Assembly (NCBI GenBank): GCA_029256645.1
Contig: JAQSXM010000035.1
Coordinates: 1 to 14,824, forward strand
Direction: 5' to 3'
DNA length: 14,824 bases
Source: Sporomusa sp.
Lineage (GTDB): Bacteria > Bacillota_C > Negativicutes > Sporomusales > Sporomusaceae
Position numbers and translations under genes: made by a program. The notes under the pieces were generated by a model. The model searched no databases. It was not told where the DNA came from and was given only the letters and a program-made list of their open reading frames with translations. Positions 7,278 through 13,664 of this stretch are shown piece by piece. Each line of letters opens with the position of its first letter. Position 1 is the stretch's first letter.

Positions 7278-8444
7278 ATGCGAAGAAAATTAGTAGCAGT
7301 GGCGATGAGTACTTTGCTTATGGCCGGTGTACTGGCCGGTTGTGGCGGCGGGACCAAAGAAGAGGCCAATGTTATCAAACTTGGCGGTAATTTCGAACTG
7401 ACAGGCAGTGTTGCCAATTATGGCAATCAGGCGGTCAACGGCATTAAACTGGCAATCAAACAGGCCAATGCTGCCGGCGGTATTATGGGCAAGCAGATTA
7501 CCCTGGTCCTGGCGGACAATAAGTCAGAAGCGGCTGAAGCAACTAATGCTGCCACCAAACTGATTACCCAGGACAAGGTTGTGGCTATTTTCGGGCCGGC
7601 AACCAGTTCCAACACCCTGGCTACTGTGCAGGTGTCCCAGGACAATAAGGTGCCGGTACTTACCCCGACAGGCACTAATGAAAAGATTACCGTCGATAAT
7701 GGTAAAACCCGTCCGTATGCTTTCCGCTCATGTTTCATTGATCCGCTGCAGGGTACCATTATGGCTAACTTTGCCAGCAACACGCTGAAAGCCAAAACAG
7801 CCGTCATCTATATTGACAACAGTTCCGATTACTCAAAGGGCCTTTCCCAGTCTTTTGAAACCCTGTTTACGCAAAATGGCGGCCAGGTACTTGGCAAAGA
7901 AGCTTTTCTCCAAAAAGACCAGGACTTTAAGTCTACCCTGACTAAAATTAAAGCTCTTAATCCGGATGTGGTATTCCTGCCTGCTTACTATGAAGAGGTA
8001 GGAAAAATTCTTAAACAGGCCCGGGAAATGGGCATGAATATGCCGTTTCTGGGTACTGACGGCTGGGATGATGCCAAAGTGGTGGAAATTGCCGGGGTGG
8101 CACCGCTCAATAATTCATTTTTCAGCAGCCATTTTTCCTCACAGGATACCGACCCTAATGTTGTAAAATTCATTGAAGCCTACAAACAGGAATACAGCCA
8201 GGAGCCCAGCGTTTTTTCCGCTCTGGGCTATGATGCGGGCTTACTGATGATTGATGCCATCAAGCGGGCCAACAGCACCGATCCGACTAAAATTCGTGAA
8301 GCGCTGGAGCAAACCAAAAATCTGCAGTTAAGCACAGGCCTGGTGACCATTGATGCCAATCACAACCCGATCAAAAGTGCCGTTGTTATTGAGATGAAAG
8401 ACGGCAAACAGGTATTTAAAGAAAAAGTGACGCCTAAACTATAA
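7278..8444 (+). CDS. Branched-chain amino acid-type ABC substrate-binding lipoprotein (LivK-like)
   Basis: An extracytoplasmic receptor of 388 residues, class I periplasmic binding fold (Peripla_BP_6 / LivK-like). The N-terminus is a lipoprotein signal: basic MRRK, hydrophobic core, lipobox LAGC with Cys22 as the lipidated residue. The mature protein shows the family's landmarks: IKLGGNFELTGSVANYGNQ, GIKLAIKQANAAGGIMG, ATKLITQDKVVAIFGPATS, TGTNEKIT, YKQEYSQEPS and YDAGLLMIDAI. AGGAG lies about 5 nt before the ATG. No LivH, LivM, LivG or LivF gene is nearby, so the receptor must work with a transporter encoded elsewhere. It has its own strong promoter and a leader of about 114 nt. No T-rich terminator follows before the cysK promoter. 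The ligand may be a branched-chain amino acid, another amino acid, or an amide or aromatic compound; the sulfur context is suggestive only. Confidence 0.9.
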   Translation: MRRKLVAVAMSTLLMAGVLAGCGGGTKEEANVIKLGGNFELTGSVANYGNQAVNGIKLAIKQANAAGGIMGKQITLVLADNKSEAAEATNAATKLITQDKVVAIFGPATSSNTLATVQVSQDNKVPVLTPTGTNEKITVDNGKTRPYAFRSCFIDPLQGTIMANFASNTLKAKTAVIYIDNSSDYSKGLSQSFETLFTQNGGQVLGKEAFLQKDQDFKSTLTKIKALNPDVVFLPAYYEEVGKILKQAREMGMNMPFLGTDGWDDAKVVEIAGVAPLNNSFFSSHFSSQDTDPNVVKFIEAYKQEYSQEPSVFSALGYDAGLLMIDAIKRANSTDPTKIREALEQTKNLQLSTGLVTIDANHNPIKSAVVIEMKDGKQVFKEKVTPKL

Positions 8445-8473
8445 AGACCAAATTTGGCTGCCAGGGTGCGACT

Positions 8474-8508
8474 TGTCAACCGGATAATTTGCCCAAAAAT
8501 GGTTGACA
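8474..8508 (+). repeat. Inverted repeat overlapping the -35 box upstream of cysK
   Basis: TGTCAACC (8474-8481) and GGTTGACA (8501-8508) are perfect 8-bp inverted arms separated by 19 nt. The right arm contains the TTGACA -35 box, so a bound dimer would block or recruit polymerase there. It may equally form a hairpin at the end of the preceding transcript, but no T-run follows. Confidence 0.42.
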
Positions 8509-8531
8509 GTTTAATGTACCTGTGATACCAT
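8503..8531 (+). promoter_or_regulatory. Sigma-A promoter with extended -10 upstream of cysK
   Basis: A perfect -35 TTGACA (8503-8508), a 17-nt spacer, and TACCAT (8526-8531) preceded by TGA, an extended -10. The expected start is near 8538, about 150 nt before the cysK start codon. Confidence 0.75.
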
Positions 8532-8548
8532 AAATATAAGATATAGAT

Positions 8549-8616
8549 GATCTTGCTGACCGGAAAACCGGAGGCAATCGACGGCTGAGTTAGCTTCGAT
8601 TGCCTCTTTTAGTTTT
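8549..8616 (+). promoter_or_regulatory. Leader terminator with alternative hairpin before cysK (attenuator or small RNA)
   Basis: An 11-bp perfect stem, GAGGCAATCGA (8571-8581) with TCGATTGCCTC (8596-8606), is followed by TTTTAGTTTT, a full intrinsic terminator. It lies after the promoter at 8503-8531 and before the gene. Just upstream, TTGC (8553-8556) and CCGG (8560-8563) can instead pair with CCGG (8568-8571) and GCAA (8574-8577), using part of the terminator's left arm. The two folds exclude each other, as in attenuators. The same segment could be a self-contained RNA of about 75 nt. No known riboswitch class was recognised. The terminator fold looks much the stronger. Confidence 0.55.
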
Positions 8617-8688
8617 GCGGCCCCCCCAATACTTATTTTTATTAAAAAAGGTTAAAATATCATTAGCGATATGAGAGGATGGGATACT

Positions 8689-9624
8689 GTGGCTAAAATT
8701 TATGGGAATTTGACTGAACTAATTGGTAATACGCCCCTTGTCGAGCTGAAAAGCTACTCTGCGAAAAAAGATCTTGGCGGTAAGGTAATTGCTAAACTTG
8801 AATACTTTAACCCACTGGGAAGTGTCAAGGACCGCATTGGCTTAGCAATGATTCAAGATGCTGAAGAGAAGGGTCTTATCAATAAGAATACCGTCATCGT
8901 AGAGCCAACAAGCGGCAATACTGGTGTTGGCCTGGCGTTTGTCGCCGCTGCCCGTGGGTATAAATTGATTTTAACAATGCCTGAAACCATGAGTATTGAA
9001 CGTCGTAAACTGGTCAAAGCCCTGGGAGCGCAAATTGAGCTCACTCCAGGCGCTAAAGGGATGAAAGGCGCCATCGCGCGGGCCGAAGAGATTGTTGCTA
9101 CTACCCCTGATGCCTGGATACCGCAGCAGTTTAAAAATCCGGCTAATCCTGCAATACACCGTAAAACGACTGCTCAGGAAATCTGGAATGATACTGATGG
9201 AGAAGTCGACATTGTTGTGGGCGGTGTAGGAACCGGTGGAACGATTACCGGTATTGCCGAAGCCCTTAAAGAACGCAAACCAGGATTAAAAATAGTTGCT
9301 GTTGAGCCGGCAGACTCGCCGGTACTCTCTGGCGGCAATCCTGGTCCACATAAAATTCAGGGTATTGGCGCCGGCTTTGTGCCAGATGTATTTAAGCCTG
9401 GCCTTATTGACGAAATCATTAAAGTCCAAACAGATGAAGCTTACCAGACTGCCAGAGATGCAGCTGCTACCGAAGGCTTGCTTGTTGGCATATCCAGCGG
9501 CGCGGCCCTCTACGCTGCTACAGAATTGGCCAAACGTCCTGAGAATAAAGGAAAAACAATAGTAGTTATTCTGCCTGACACCGGTGAACGGTATCTGTCA
9601 ACTCCTTTGTTTGGCGAAGAATAA
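8689..9624 (+). CDS. cysK: Cysteine synthase A (O-acetylserine sulfhydrylase)
   Basis: A PLP-dependent cytoplasmic enzyme that joins O-acetylserine and sulfide to give cysteine and acetate. It has 311 residues, the usual CysK length. The PLP lysine is Lys47 in [11 protein letters not shown]; the substrate-carboxylate loop is TSGNTG; the phosphate-binding loop is [13 protein letters not shown] near the C-terminus contacts the pyridine ring. The frame opens at ATG 8671, but that codon lies next to the ribosome binding site AGAGGA (8674-8679). A GTG at 8689, 9 nt further, gives the family N-terminus (M)[17 protein letters not shown], so GTG 8689 is preferred. It ends the sulfide-assimilation route that begins with the sulfite reductase at 5402-7009. 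Expression probably depends on the promoter at 8503 and on passing the leader terminator at 8571-8616. Confidence 0.95.
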   Translation: MAKIYGNLTELIGNTPLVELKSYSAKKDLGGKVIAKLEYFNPLGSVKDRIGLAMIQDAEEKGLINKNTVIVEPTSGNTGVGLAFVAAARGYKLILTMPETMSIERRKLVKALGAQIELTPGAKGMKGAIARAEEIVATTPDAWIPQQFKNPANPAIHRKTTAQEIWNDTDGEVDIVVGGVGTGGTITGIAEALKERKPGLKIVAVEPADSPVLSGGNPGPHKIQGIGAGFVPDVFKPGLIDEIIKVQTDEAYQTARDAAATEGLLVGISSGAALYAATELAKRPENKGKTIVVILPDTGERYLSTPLFGEE

Positions 9625-9632
9625 TAATCAAG

Positions 9633-9671
9633 AAGCGCTCTGCAGTATTAACTGCTGAGCGCTTTTTTTTT
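9633..9671 (+). terminator. Rho-independent terminator after cysK
   Basis: AAGCGCTCTGCAGT (9633-9646) pairs with ACTGCTGAGCGCTT (9651-9664) with one mismatch, then a run of eight or nine T. It lies between convergent genes. On the minus strand the trailing sequence is only moderately T-rich, so it may also slow transcripts arriving from the TIGR03943 gene. Confidence 0.93.
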
Positions 9672-10443
9672 ACATGCTGGGATAGATATAGGGGCGGGCC
9701 GGTTTAGGCACTGATTTGGCGGTGGTAACGTTTACTACCGCCGTATTTTTATTCTGCTGTTTTTCCAGTTGAATTGTGCCTCGAATGGTAAGCCAGGTGT
9801 CTGCAGGGTAATCGGTTACCGGATAATTGCATACCAGGCCGTAAGGGGAAGCGTCGGCAGAGCAGCAGACGATTACATAGCGGGCCAGGGCAAAATGTGC
9901 AGGCAGCATAGAGGCGTCTTTTAAAACAAATCCGGTGAGCTCAATTTCCTTGCCGGCATAGTCGTTAGGGAAACTGTTAACCTCAAACATGACTTCGGTA
10001 AAGTTAATATCTGTCACCTGGATGAGCTGGGCTTTAGCCAGGGTCTCCGCCAATGGGCGCGGTATATTGGTTAACGCTGCTTCAGTATCACCTGAGAGGC
10101 GGAAATTGAGCCCTTTATTGGCAGCGACACTGGCATCAAGACTATTATTGGGCAGCAAGAAAGCCACCAGCAGGGTCAGAATAAACGGAAGTAAGCTGCC
10201 ATTATGACTATGACCGCAGCAACTGGTGTGGCTATGCACACTGGGTTTATGAACAATCTGTGTTGCCTGCACAACGCTCATGGCTAAGAGCAAGTAGGCC
10301 GACAGCTCTGTTAATGGTTTGAAGCGGGGATTAATAAATAGCGCCAGTTCGCCTGTTTGGGCCAACCATGCCAATAGCAGAAAAAAACCGGTTAAAATCA
10401 TTGTTTTTATAACAGCTGTAATCGATATAGCACGGGCTTTCAT
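9670..10443 (-). CDS. TIGR03943/DUF1980 (YcgQ-like) membrane protein, partner of the COG0701 permease
   Basis: A 257-residue membrane-anchored protein that occurs with COG0701/DUF318 permeases as a presumed second subunit of a transporter. The N-terminal part has hydrophobic segments at about 9-28, 47-63 and 83-98. A metal-ligand-rich loop between the last two (about 65-80) contains H65, H70, H72, C75, C76, H78 and H80, in HSHTSCCGHSH. The C-terminal half is soluble, with the VNSFPNDYAGKEIELTGFV and VIVCCSADA segments typical of the family. The longest frame begins at 10551. The ATG at 10443 is chosen because AGGGGG lies 7 nt before it and because it overlaps the permease stop by 4 bp (ATGA), indicating translational coupling. 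Zn is the likely ion, given the divergent Zur/ZnuA genes. The family's transport activity and direction are not known to me. Confidence 0.86.
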   Translation of the reverse strand: MKARAISITAVIKTMILTGFFLLLAWLAQTGELALFINPRFKPLTELSAYLLLAMSVVQATQIVHKPSVHSHTSCCGHSHNGSLLPFILTLLVAFLLPNNSLDASVAANKGLNFRLSGDTEAALTNIPRPLAETLAKAQLIQVTDINFTEVMFEVNSFPNDYAGKEIELTGFVLKDASMLPAHFALARYVIVCCSADASPYGLVCNYPVTDYPADTWLTIRGTIQLEKQQNKNTAVVNVTTAKSVPKPARPYIYPSM

Positions 10444-11384
10444 AGCAGCACCCCCTGCAATAGAATGTGTAAAAGATAAGCACTTATAAAACACAACAGG
10501 CTGGTAAGCAAAACTAAGGTTAACACTAGCCGTGGACGAAATGTATGGCATAACATGAAGGTGTTTTTGAGATCGATCATAGGCCCGAAGGTCATGAAGG
10601 ACAGTAAAGACGCGATTGTAAAAGAGCCGCTAAACGAGGCGGCGATAAAGGCATCAGAGGTCGAGCAAATAGATACAAAGAAAGCAAACACCATCATAAC
10701 AGCTATTGAAAGAGTCGGGTCTTGCCCAACACTAGTCATAATTGTATGAGGGATAAAGGTTTGGGCAATTGAACTAAGTAATGCGCCGAAGATCAGATAA
10801 CGGCCCATCTCAAAGAATTCATTACACGAATCAGACAGGACATTTAAACAGCGGTTATACCATGAGGATTGGCAATCAGCACCATGATTACACCCGCAGG
10901 GGTGCTCATAATCCTGTAAAGCAGCCTGGCTTCGCAGCTCCGGGCTGCGAAAAATGTTACCCAAACATAGAGCAGTGCAGATGGCAACAAGTAACGCCAT
11001 ACCCAGGCGGAGCCACATAATGGCCGGTGAGTTAAAGGCAAAGGAGGTTGCTGAGGCTACAACCGGATTGACAATAGGCGCAGTCAGCATAAAGGCGACT
11101 GCTGCAGGCAGCGGGACCCCCTTTTTTATCAATCTGCGGGCAATTGGTACAATACCGCAGTCGCAGACTGGAAAGAGTACACCAATGAAGCAGGCAGGGA
11201 GGATGCTGTAGAGCTTGTTTTTTGGCAATAACCGCGCAATCAGTTGTTCAGAAACCAGTTGATTAATAAGTGCGGAAATAAATACCCCTACAAGAATAAA
11301 CGGCAGTGCTTCAATGATAATGCTCAAAAAAATCATCTTGACGTTCATTAGGTCATTCCAGGTAACTTTTTCTATGAATGGCAT
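10440..11384 (-). CDS. COG0701/DUF318 family permease
   Basis: An inner-membrane permease of 314 residues with about eight hydrophobic segments. The family hallmark is FPVCDCGIVPIARRL (about 71-85), with C74 and C76, resembling the CxCG-(I/V)-P motif of ArsP/YraQ permeases. A long hydrophilic loop in mid-protein carries a second cluster of possible metal ligands, EHPCGCNHGADC (H161, C163, C165, H167, C171). The frame opens at a TTG at 11405, but GGGAG 10 nt upstream of ATG 11384 favours the latter. It is the first gene of a two-gene operon with the TIGR03943 protein, divergent from the Zur-like regulator. ArsP relatives export methylated arsenicals, but the neighbourhood here points to zinc or another divalent metal. 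The transport direction cannot be inferred. Confidence 0.87.
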   Translation of the reverse strand: MPFIEKVTWNDLMNVKMIFLSIIIEALPFILVGVFISALINQLVSEQLIARLLPKNKLYSILPACFIGVLFPVCDCGIVPIARRLIKKGVPLPAAVAFMLTAPIVNPVVASATSFAFNSPAIMWLRLGMALLVAICTALCLGNIFRSPELRSQAALQDYEHPCGCNHGADCQSSWYNRCLNVLSDSCNEFFEMGRYLIFGALLSSIAQTFIPHTIMTSVGQDPTLSIAVMMVFAFFVSICSTSDAFIAASFSGSFTIASLLSFMTFGPMIDLKNTFMLCHTFRPRLVLTLVLLTSLLCFISAYLLHILLQGVLL

Positions 11385-11425
11385 ATTCTTCACTCTCCCA
11401 AGCAAAATGCTACTACACTATAATA

Positions 11426-11434
11426 TTTATACCA
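11426..11434 (-). promoter_or_regulatory. Candidate extended -10 for the permease operon
   Basis: Read on the minus strand this is TGG-TATAAA, an extended -10 element. It would start transcription near 11419, about 35 nt before the permease ATG. The -35 (TAATCA at 11454-11449) is weak. An alternative minus-strand promoter lies inside the inverted repeat at 11439-11473. Confidence 0.4.
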
Positions 11435-11438
11435 GACA

Positions 11439-11473
11439 TTTACAATTATGATTAAAAGTAGTATAATTGTAAA
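11439..11473. promoter_or_regulatory. Divergent promoter embedded in an inverted-repeat operator (Fur-family type)
   Basis: TTTACAATTAT (11439-11449) and ATAATTGTAAA (11463-11473) are perfect 11-bp inverted arms with a 13-nt spacer. On the plus strand TTTACA (11439-11444) and TATAAT (11462-11467), 17 nt apart, form a near-consensus promoter for the Zur-like gene. On the minus strand TTTACA (11473-11468) and CATAAT (11450-11445) also lie 17 nt apart. The segment TTACAATTATGATTA (11440-11454) resembles the 7-1-7 box of the Fur/PerR/Zur family. The gene at 11505 is the obvious candidate binder. Confidence 0.68.
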
Positions 11474-11504
11474 TAGTAATATTATTATTTAAGAGGTAAC
11501 GCAT

Positions 11505-11927
11505 ATGGAGAAGTGGATTGCTGCCCTGCGGGCACAGGGGCATAAGGTTACGCCGCAACGCCGTGTTGTGATTGAGGCCTTGAAGCAGGGTGATAAGTTC
11601 ACCACAGCCCAAAAAGTATTAGAAGCGGTGCGACAAAAATTCCCCGAGATGAGTCTGGACACTGTTTATCGCAATTTGAGCCTCTTGGTTGAGATGGGAT
11701 TGGTTCATGAGGTGCGCACTAAGGGACGGGATGGCAATGTGTATGAGATTGCGGTAAACGGCCATCACCATCACACCGTGTGTTTACAGTGCGGCAAAGC
11801 AGAATGCCTGGATTTTTGTCCCATCCACGAGCCGGATTTGGCTAGGGCAGAGGCTGGCGGCTTTAAGATCACTGCTCACTCCCTGGAGTTCTACGGATAT
11901 TGTGCAGATTGCCGCAAAATTGGTTAA
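11505..11927 (+). CDS. zur: Fur family metalloregulator, Zur-like
   Basis: A cytoplasmic metal-dependent repressor of 140 residues. The N-terminal winged helix contains KVTPQRRVVIEAL and the recognition helix SLDTVYRNLSLL (50-61). The C-terminal dimerisation domain has HHHH (87-90), the structural zinc pairs C93-C96 (CLQC) and C133-C136 (CADC), and an extra C101/C105 pair in ECLDFCP. The regulated metal is inferred from the neighbours: a ZnuA-like lipoprotein 25 bp downstream and a Cys/His-rich permease pair divergent from it. Iron (Fur) or peroxide sensing (PerR) is less likely, although sequence alone does not fully separate these subfamilies. GAGG lies about 8 nt before the ATG. It probably represses both directions through the inverted repeat at 11439-11473. 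Confidence 0.82.
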   Translation: MEKWIAALRAQGHKVTPQRRVVIEALKQGDKFTTAQKVLEAVRQKFPEMSLDTVYRNLSLLVEMGLVHEVRTKGRDGNVYEIAVNGHHHHTVCLQCGKAECLDFCPIHEPDLARAEAGGFKITAHSLEFYGYCADCRKIG

Positions 11928-11952
11928 TTTTTTACGTATGAGGAGGTTTTTC

Positions 11953-12936
11953 ATGAGACACATAACGAAAATAGGTCTGGTGTTATTGCTGTGCGCTGCT
12001 GTATTAGTAACGCTGGCCGGCTGTGGCACTAAGACAAAATCCACCCAGTCGGCCCCTGATAAGCTTAAAGTTTTCGCAACCGTATATCCTGTTTATGATT
12101 TTGCCCGCCAGGTGGGAGGCGATAAGATTGAGGTAGCTATGCTGATGCCTCCAGGCGCTGAACCGCATGACTGGGAACCAACTGCCCAGGATATTGTGAA
12201 AATTAAGTCAGCTAAATTAGTGCTCTATCATGGCGCCGGGCTTGAACCGGTGGATAAGTTGCTAAGTAAAGATGTATTAGCCACAGTGAAAGCTGTAGAG
12301 GTTAGCAAAGGAATCCCGTTACTTGCCGGTGAGGAAGACGAGGATGAAGACGAAGCGAGCCACCAGCAGCATGACAAGGATAAACAAACAGATCAGCACA
12401 AGCATGAGTCTGAAACAGATCCTCATGTCTGGCTGGATCCGGTATATGCCCAGCAGGAGGTAAAAGCCATTGCCGAGGCATTAAGTGAGGTTGATCCGGC
12501 GAATAAAGACTATTATCAAAAGAATGCGGAACGCTTTATTCAGGAATTGGTCAAACTCGACAGTGACTATCAAACCACCCTGTCTAAAGCAGGACGGCGC
12601 GATATCATTACCACCCATATCGCCTTCGGTTACCTGGCTAAGCGCTATAATCTTGAGCAGATTGGCATTATGGGCTTAGCGCCAGATAGCGAACCTACTG
12701 CTGATAAGATGGCAAAGGTAGTTGATTTTTGCCGCACCCATCAGGTTAAATACATATTTTTCGAAACATTGGTCAGCCCCAAACTGGCCGACACCATTGC
12801 CAAAGAAACCGGAGCAGGCCTCTTAGTGCTCAATCCGGTGGAAAACCTGACTGCAGAAGAAATGAAACAAGGCAAAGATTATTTATCGGTTATGCGCGAG
12901 AATTTGGCCAATTTGGAGAAGGCGTTACAAAAATAA
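11953..12936 (+). CDS. znuA: ZnuA-like zinc-binding lipoprotein (cluster A-I)
   Basis: The extracytoplasmic receptor of a zinc ABC importer, 327 residues. It begins with a lipoprotein signal, lipobox LAGC with Cys24. Metal ligands are placed as in ZnuA: His72 (EPHDWEPT), His158 (DPHVWLDP) and His222 (TTHIAFGYL). Mn-specific relatives have Glu at the third place, so His favours zinc. Between ligands one and two is an acidic, His-rich loop (about 127-157) with HQQHDKDK and DQHKHE, a feature of zinc-type members. The frame opens at 11902 inside the regulator, but AGGAGG (11941-11946) lies 6 nt before ATG 11953. It is co-transcribed with the Zur-like gene. No ZnuB or ZnuC gene follows; the importer body must be elsewhere. 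Confidence 0.91.
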   Translation: MRHITKIGLVLLLCAAVLVTLAGCGTKTKSTQSAPDKLKVFATVYPVYDFARQVGGDKIEVAMLMPPGAEPHDWEPTAQDIVKIKSAKLVLYHGAGLEPVDKLLSKDVLATVKAVEVSKGIPLLAGEEDEDEDEASHQQHDKDKQTDQHKHESETDPHVWLDPVYAQQEVKAIAEALSEVDPANKDYYQKNAERFIQELVKLDSDYQTTLSKAGRRDIITTHIAFGYLAKRYNLEQIGIMGLAPDSEPTADKMAKVVDFCRTHQVKYIFFETLVSPKLADTIAKETGAGLLVLNPVENLTAEEMKQGKDYLSVMRENLANLEKALQK

Positions 12937-12960
12937 TAACAAATAATCATTTATGCCCCA

Positions 12961-13005
12961 ATAGAACAAGGCTTCCCGATCTTTGATCAGGAAGCCTTGT
13001 TCTAT
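12961..13005 (+). terminator. Long perfect hairpin after znuA, probable terminator
   Basis: A perfect 16-bp stem ATAGAACAAGGCTTCC (12961-12976) with GGAAGCCTTGTTCTAT (12990-13005). Its loop can itself pair as GATC-TTT-GATC. The following GTAATTTT is a poor T-tract, so termination strength is uncertain. It may serve both strands. Confidence 0.65.
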
Positions 13006-13039
13006 GTAATTTTCCGATGTACTGTGAATTAAGAAATCT

Positions 13040-13072
13040 ATAAAATTTTAAAAACCGACCTTATGGGTCGGT
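13040..13072 (-). terminator. Rho-independent terminator of the XRE regulator (minus strand)
   Basis: Read on the minus strand, ACCGACC pairs with GGTCGGT around loop CATAA and is followed by TTTTTAAAATTTTA. On the plus strand the arms are 13054-13060 and 13066-13072. It lies 16 nt beyond the stop codon of the minus-strand gene. Confidence 0.87.
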
Positions 13073-13088
13073 AGTGCCTAAATTAGTT

Positions 13089-13376
13089 TTAGGTCGCAGA
13101 TTTGGAATCATTGGTAAATTTAATGCTGATTGTCTCTATCGGTGCAAACAAAGCAGCAACATGTACGTCTAATCCCTCCGCAATTAAGAGCAGCATGTCG
13201 AAAGAAAAACTTACGTTAATATTTTGGGCCTCAATCTTACTTAGATGACTTGCACTAATATCAATCTTGGCAGCAAGTTCCTCCTGGCTTAATCCGCGCA
13301 AATTCCGGAAAAATGCAATTCTTCGTCCAACTTCTTTGTAAACTGTAAAAAATCGATTGGTATCCTTTTTTCGCAT
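13089..13376 (-). CDS. XRE family helix-turn-helix regulator
   Basis: A DNA-binding protein of 95 residues made almost entirely of one XRE/Cro-type helix-turn-helix domain. The core reads VGRRIAFFRNLRGLSQEELAAKIDISASHLSKIEAQNIN, including the scaffold helix LSQEELAAKI and recognition helix SASHLSKIE, then a fifth helix MLLLIAEGLDVHVAALF. A short charged tail follows and there is no sensor domain. The frame opens further upstream, but GGAG 8 nt before ATG 13376 sets the start. It is monocistronic, between its own promoter and terminator. Such small solo regulators often control themselves or a nearby gene. The adjacent short transcription unit at 13494-13608 and the palindrome at 13665-13680 are possible targets, though nothing proves it. 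Confidence 0.86.
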   Translation of the reverse strand: MRKKDTNRFFTVYKEVGRRIAFFRNLRGLSQEELAAKIDISASHLSKIEAQNINVSFSFDMLLLIAEGLDVHVAALFAPIETISIKFTNDSKSAT

Positions 13377-13423
13377 CAATGACACTCCTATATTAGTACA
13401 CCCTAGCAACTGCCGGTATGTTC

Positions 13424-13429
13424 ATTATA
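13424..13429 (-). promoter_or_regulatory. -10 box upstream of the XRE gene
   Basis: On the minus strand this is a perfect TATAAT, about 48 nt before the XRE start codon. The best -35 at 17-nt spacing is GTGATT, three of six matches, so an activator or weak basal activity is possible. Confidence 0.45.
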
Positions 13430-13493
13430 CGGGAGGTAGTTAATTCAATCACCTGCCCTTATTAGATATTTACATTCCAATACAAAGATGATA

Positions 13494-13608
13494 TGGTATA
13501 ATATGGAGTGTGAAAATAGCTATTACTGGCAATTAGAATGTGAGGATGATCTATTTAAAACTAATAAGCGACCAAAACGGTCGGTCGCTTATTGTAATTT
13601 ATTTTTTT
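13494..13608 (+). ncRNA. Candidate small RNA unit between the XRE and coiled-coil genes
   Basis: A perfect extended -10, TGG-TATAAT (13494-13502), should start transcription near 13509. About 85 nt later an 11-bp stem, AATAAGCGACC (13563-13573) with GGTCGCTTATT (13583-13593), leads to ATTTTTTTAT. No convincing ORF with a ribosome binding site lies between. The body contains the palindrome AATAGCTATT. No -35 consensus is present at 17 nt. It may be a small RNA of about 95 nt or an attenuated leader of the 67-aa gene downstream. No known RNA family was recognised. Confidence 0.42.
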
Positions 13609-13664
13609 ATATAAGGGCTACTTATTTCGATGGGATTAAAATAGCAATTCTATTGCATTAATTA

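Noticed and set aside
8547..8588. Possible cysK leader peptide starting at ATG 8547 and ending at a TGA in the terminator loop region
   Set aside because: It has no ribosome binding site and no cysteine codons, so classical ribosome-stalling attenuation by cysteine is not supported.
8549..8616. T-box, S-box (SAM) or molybdenum-cofactor riboswitch before cysK
   Set aside because: The conserved core sequences of these classes are missing and the region before the terminator is too short for them.
13469..13502. TTTACA at 13469 paired with TATAAT at 13497 as a full promoter
   Set aside because: The spacer would be 22 nt, too long for sigma-A. Only the extended -10 was kept.
13503..13660. ORF beginning at ATG 13503 and running through the hairpin at 13563-13593
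   Set aside because: Its ATG overlaps the -10 region, it has no ribosome binding site, and it passes through a terminator, so chance is the simplest explanation.
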